Positions 21,408-23,599 of a stretch of 23,599 bases of DNA are shown here, piece after piece. Under the pieces are notes generated by a model. It was given only the letters and a program-made list of their open reading frames with translations, ran no database searches and was not told the DNA's origin. The number at the start of each line of letters is the position of its first letter. Position 1 is the stretch's first letter. This DNA comes from RPQJ01 sp041910015. GTDB lineage: Bacteria; Pseudomonadota; Gammaproteobacteria; Steroidobacterales; Steroidobacteraceae. The DNA is taken from positions 1-23,599 of the forward strand of contig JAYRRR010000079.1 of assembly GCA_041910015.1 (NCBI GenBank), written 5' to 3'. The position numbers and the translations under genes are program-made.

Positions 21408-22994
21408 GTGGGTGCCCACACGTTCGATGCGATCGTCATCGGTGCGGGCCACAACGGCCTGATCGCCGCGGCCTATCTCGCGCGCGCCGGCCGGAAGGTC
21501 GTCGTGCTCGAGCGCCGCGACATCGTGGGCGGCGCGGCCGTCACCGAGGAGATCTTCCCGGGCTACCGCTTCAGCGAGTTCTCGTACGTCGTGAGCCTGC
21601 TGCGGCCCGAAATCATCCGCGACCTCGAGCTGCCGCGGCACGGCCTCAAGATCCTGCCGCTGCCGAGCACCGTGACGCCGCTCGAAAACGGCGACTACCT
21701 GGCGGGCTGGGACGACCACGACCTGACGCGCCGCGAAATCTACCGCCACTCGCCGCTCGACGCCGAGGCCCATGACGAGTACTCGCGCGTGATGGCGCGC
21801 GCCGCGAAGGCGATCCGGCCGATCATCGGCCTCGTGCCGCCCGATCCCTCCTCGCTCGGCTGGCGCGACCTGAAGGGCCTGGTGAAGCTCGGCCGGTTCG
21901 GCGCCGCGCTGAGCGAAAGCGAGCTGCATCGCATCGCCAAGCTCGTCACGCAATCCTCGGCCGACCTGCTCGAGGAGTGGTTCGAGACCGACGCACTCAA
22001 GGGCACCAAGGCCGCGAGCGGCATCATCGGCACGTTCCTCGGTCCGCGCTCGCCCGGCACGGCTTACGTGCTGCTGCACCACTACATGGGCGAGATCGAC
22101 GGCGCGTTCCGCGCCTGGGGTTTTGCGAAGAACGGCACGGGCGGCGTGACGGCGGCGATCGCCGCTTCCGCACGCGCGCTCGGCGTCGACATCCGCACGA
22201 GCGCCGCCGTCGACAAGGTCATCGTCAAGGGCGGCCGCGCCGCGGGCGTCGCACTCGCGAACGGCGACGAGTTCCACGCCCGGGTCGTGCTCTCCGCCGC
22301 GGACCCCAAGCGCAGTTTCCTGCAGTTCGTCGATCCGCAGCACTTCCCGTACGAGTTCACGCAGGCGCTGCGCAACTTCCGCGTGCGCGGCTCCTCGGGC
22401 AAGGTGAACATCGCGCTGTCCGGGCTGCCGCAGTTCACCTGCCTGCCGGGCGAGGGCCCGCTGCATCGCGGCGCGATCTCGATCAGCCCGAGCATCGACT
22501 ACGTCGAGCGCGCCTATGACGACGCCAAGTACGGCCAGTGCTCGCGCCAGCCCTACATGGACATCATCATCCCGTCGATGATCGACCGCGACATGGCGCC
22601 GCCGGGGCACCACGTCATGTCGTGCTTCGTGCAGTACGCGCCCTACGACATCGAGGGCGGCTGGGACGACGCGAAGCGCGAGGCGTTCGGCGAGACCGTG
22701 ATCTCGACCATCGAGCGCTACGCCCCGAACATCCGCCGCGCCATCGTCGGCAAGCAGGTGATCACGCCGAAGGACATCGAGCGCATCGCCGGCATCACGG
22801 GCGGCAACATCTTCCACGGCGAGCTGCTGCTGCACCAGATCTTTTTCCTGCGGCCGGCGCCGCAGTGGGCCGACTTCCGCACGCCCCTGCCCGGCTACTA
22901 CTTCGGCGCGGCGGGCGCACACCCGGGCGGTGGCGTCATGGGTGCGGCCGGCAAGATGGCAGCCGAGGCGGTGCTGAAGGACGGTCGGCGATGA
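21408..22994 (+). CDS. PYROXD2/phytoene-desaturase-like NAD(P)/FAD oxidoreductase 1
   Basis: A 528-residue flavoprotein. The N-terminal FAD-binding fold shows IVIGAGHNGLIAAAYLARAG (10-29) ending in Glu35 (VVVLERR), then GGAAVTEEIFPGYRFSEFSY, the conserved stretch of the PYROXD2/CrtI-related family. The C-terminus has GYYFGAAGAHPGGGVMGAAG (about 500-519), which closes the FAD site. The substrate is unknown; relatives are grouped with carotenoid desaturases by fold, but no carotenoid genes are present. I chose GTG at 21408, one base after the GcvT-like stop, with GGAAG about 10 bases upstream, because the Rossmann strand begins six residues later; the upstream ATG at 21270 would overlap the preceding gene by 137 bases. 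The next oxidoreductase start overlaps its stop by four bases. Confidence 0.93.
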   Translation: MGAHTFDAIVIGAGHNGLIAAAYLARAGRKVVVLERRDIVGGAAVTEEIFPGYRFSEFSYVVSLLRPEIIRDLELPRHGLKILPLPSTVTPLENGDYLAGWDDHDLTRREIYRHSPLDAEAHDEYSRVMARAAKAIRPIIGLVPPDPSSLGWRDLKGLVKLGRFGAALSESELHRIAKLVTQSSADLLEEWFETDALKGTKAASGIIGTFLGPRSPGTAYVLLHHYMGEIDGAFRAWGFAKNGTGGVTAAIAASARALGVDIRTSAAVDKVIVKGGRAAGVALANGDEFHARVVLSAADPKRSFLQFVDPQHFPYEFTQALRNFRVRGSSGKVNIALSGLPQFTCLPGEGPLHRGAISISPSIDYVERAYDDAKYGQCSRQPYMDIIIPSMIDRDMAPPGHHVMSCFVQYAPYDIEGGWDDAKREAFGETVISTIERYAPNIRRAIVGKQVITPKDIERIAGITGGNIFHGELLLHQIFFLRPAPQWADFRTPLPGYYFGAAGAHPGGGVMGAAGKMAAEAVLKDGRR

Positions 22995-23599
22995 CGGCGC
23001 AGCACGTGGACGTCATCGTCGTCGGCGCCGGTCACAACGGCCTCGTCACCGCGGCGCTGCTCGCGCGCGCGGGGCGCAAGGTGCTCGTCGTCGAGGCGCG
23101 CGAACAGCCGGGCGGGCAGCTCGTCGACGTGGAGTTCGAGGGGGGCGCGAGCGCGCCGGCGCTGCAGCCGTCGACGCGTCTGCGGCCCGACGTCGTGCGC
23201 GCGCTCGACCTGACGCGTCATGGCCTCGTGATCAACGAATCCTCGGCGCCGTACATGGCGCCATTGCCCGGCGGCGAGACGTTGCACCTGAACTCGTCGG
23301 CCCACGATCGGGAGACGCTCGACTCCATCCGCCGGCTGTCGGCGCGCGATGCGGCGCGCTGGCCGGAGTTCGTCACGTACATGAACGCGGCGGCCGCATT
23401 CCTCGACACCGCTTACGCGACGAGCATGCCACGCATGGCGCAGGTTGCATGGCGCACGGACGGCCTGCCGCTTGCGGCGCTCGCATGGAAGCTGCGCCGG
23501 CTCGGCCGCCGCGACATGTTCCGCGTCGTCCGCAGCCTGGCGATGACCGCGATCGAATTCACCGAGGAATGGTTCGAGTCCGGGCCGCTCAGGGCCGCC
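22991..23599 (+). CDS. PYROXD2-like NAD(P)/FAD oxidoreductase 2 (partial, runs off window)
   Basis: The first 203 codons of a second flavoprotein, cut by the window edge. It opens with VIVVGAGHNGLVTAALLARA (9-28) and Glu35, almost identical to its upstream neighbour, and later shares FTEEWFESGPLRAA with LLEEWFETDALKGT there, so the two arose by duplication. It differs where the neighbour has GGAAVTEEIFPGYRFSEFSY: here the segment is PGGQLVDVEFEGGASAPALQ, so part of the family motif is replaced. The ATG at 22991 overlaps the previous TGA (ATGA), giving translational coupling and suggesting roughly equal amounts of both proteins. A heteromeric enzyme, or two consecutive oxidation steps, is possible. 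The rest of the gene and any further operon members lie beyond the window. Confidence 0.9.
   Translation, partial: MTAQHVDVIVVGAGHNGLVTAALLARAGRKVLVVEAREQPGGQLVDVEFEGGASAPALQPSTRLRPDVVRALDLTRHGLVINESSAPYMAPLPGGETLHLNSSAHDRETLDSIRRLSARDAARWPEFVTYMNAAAAFLDTAYATSMPRMAQVAWRTDGLPLAALAWKLRRLGRRDMFRVVRSLAMTAIEFTEEWFESGPLRAA

Noticed and set aside
21324..22922. 532-codon minus-strand open frame opposite the first PYROXD2-like gene
   Set aside because: Antisense shadow caused by high third-position GC; no recognisable protein features.
1..23599. CRISPR array, tRNA, rRNA, riboswitch or prophage
   Set aside because: No regularly spaced direct repeats, cloverleaf-type sequences, aptamer-like leaders or phage genes were recognised on either strand.

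Overview
The window is 23.6 kb of very GC-rich, densely coded bacterial chromosome. The gene set (YggX, RraA, MutY, a high-potential iron-sulfur protein, a sigma-32-like heat-shock promoter) points to a gammaproteobacterium, perhaps near Xanthomonadales, Nevskiales or Steroidobacterales. That placement is inference; no rRNA or tRNA gene is present to test it. I see no integrase, transposase, phage gene or CRISPR array.

Layout. 1-5.3 kb: an aldo/keto reductase (possibly with a Tat signal cut off by the window edge), a renalase-like FAD oxidoreductase that overlaps a convergent YbhN/UPF0104 membrane protein, a Tat-exported HiPIP with a textbook terminator, a small heat-shock protein behind a sigma-32-type promoter, and an rraA-yggX pair. 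5.3-10.9 kb: six minus-strand genes read in the order ECF sigma factor, membrane anti-sigma-like protein, exported DUF4097 protein, membrane FlgO/TPR protein, mutY, DUF423 protein. Three of the five junctions are 4-base ATGA overlaps and the other two gaps are short, so they may be one long stress-related transcript. 10.9-12.7 kb: an enoyl-CoA hydratase pseudogene (frameshift plus Trp-to-stop), a MAPEG protein and a Doc toxin without a visible antitoxin. 12.75-12.80 kb: two GTAG-flanked hairpins in inverted orientation, like a REP doublet.

12.8-16.1 kb: an exported M20 amidohydrolase and an exported gamma-glutamyltransferase-family Ntn-hydrolase, divergently transcribed from a 72-base spacer. 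16.1-17.3 kb is a decay zone: an SGNH hydrolase frameshifted at a G6 tract and cut short, abutting a NatA-NatB (ABC exporter) relic in which the ATPase is cut at its Walker A motif and joined to an internally deleted permease. 17.3-18.8 kb: an exported TAP-like alpha/beta hydrolase coupled to that relic.

18.9 kb to the end: a tightly packed plus-strand operon of rhomboid protease, folE (GTP cyclohydrolase I), a GcvT/DmdA-like folate-dependent aminomethyltransferase, and two tandem, diverged PYROXD2/phytoene-desaturase-like FAD oxidoreductases, the last cut by the window edge. This is the best candidate for an undescribed system: a tetrahydrofolate-dependent one-carbon or demethylation pathway for an unknown substrate, with its own pterin-synthesis enzyme. 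The grouping is seen in the sequence; the function is inferred.
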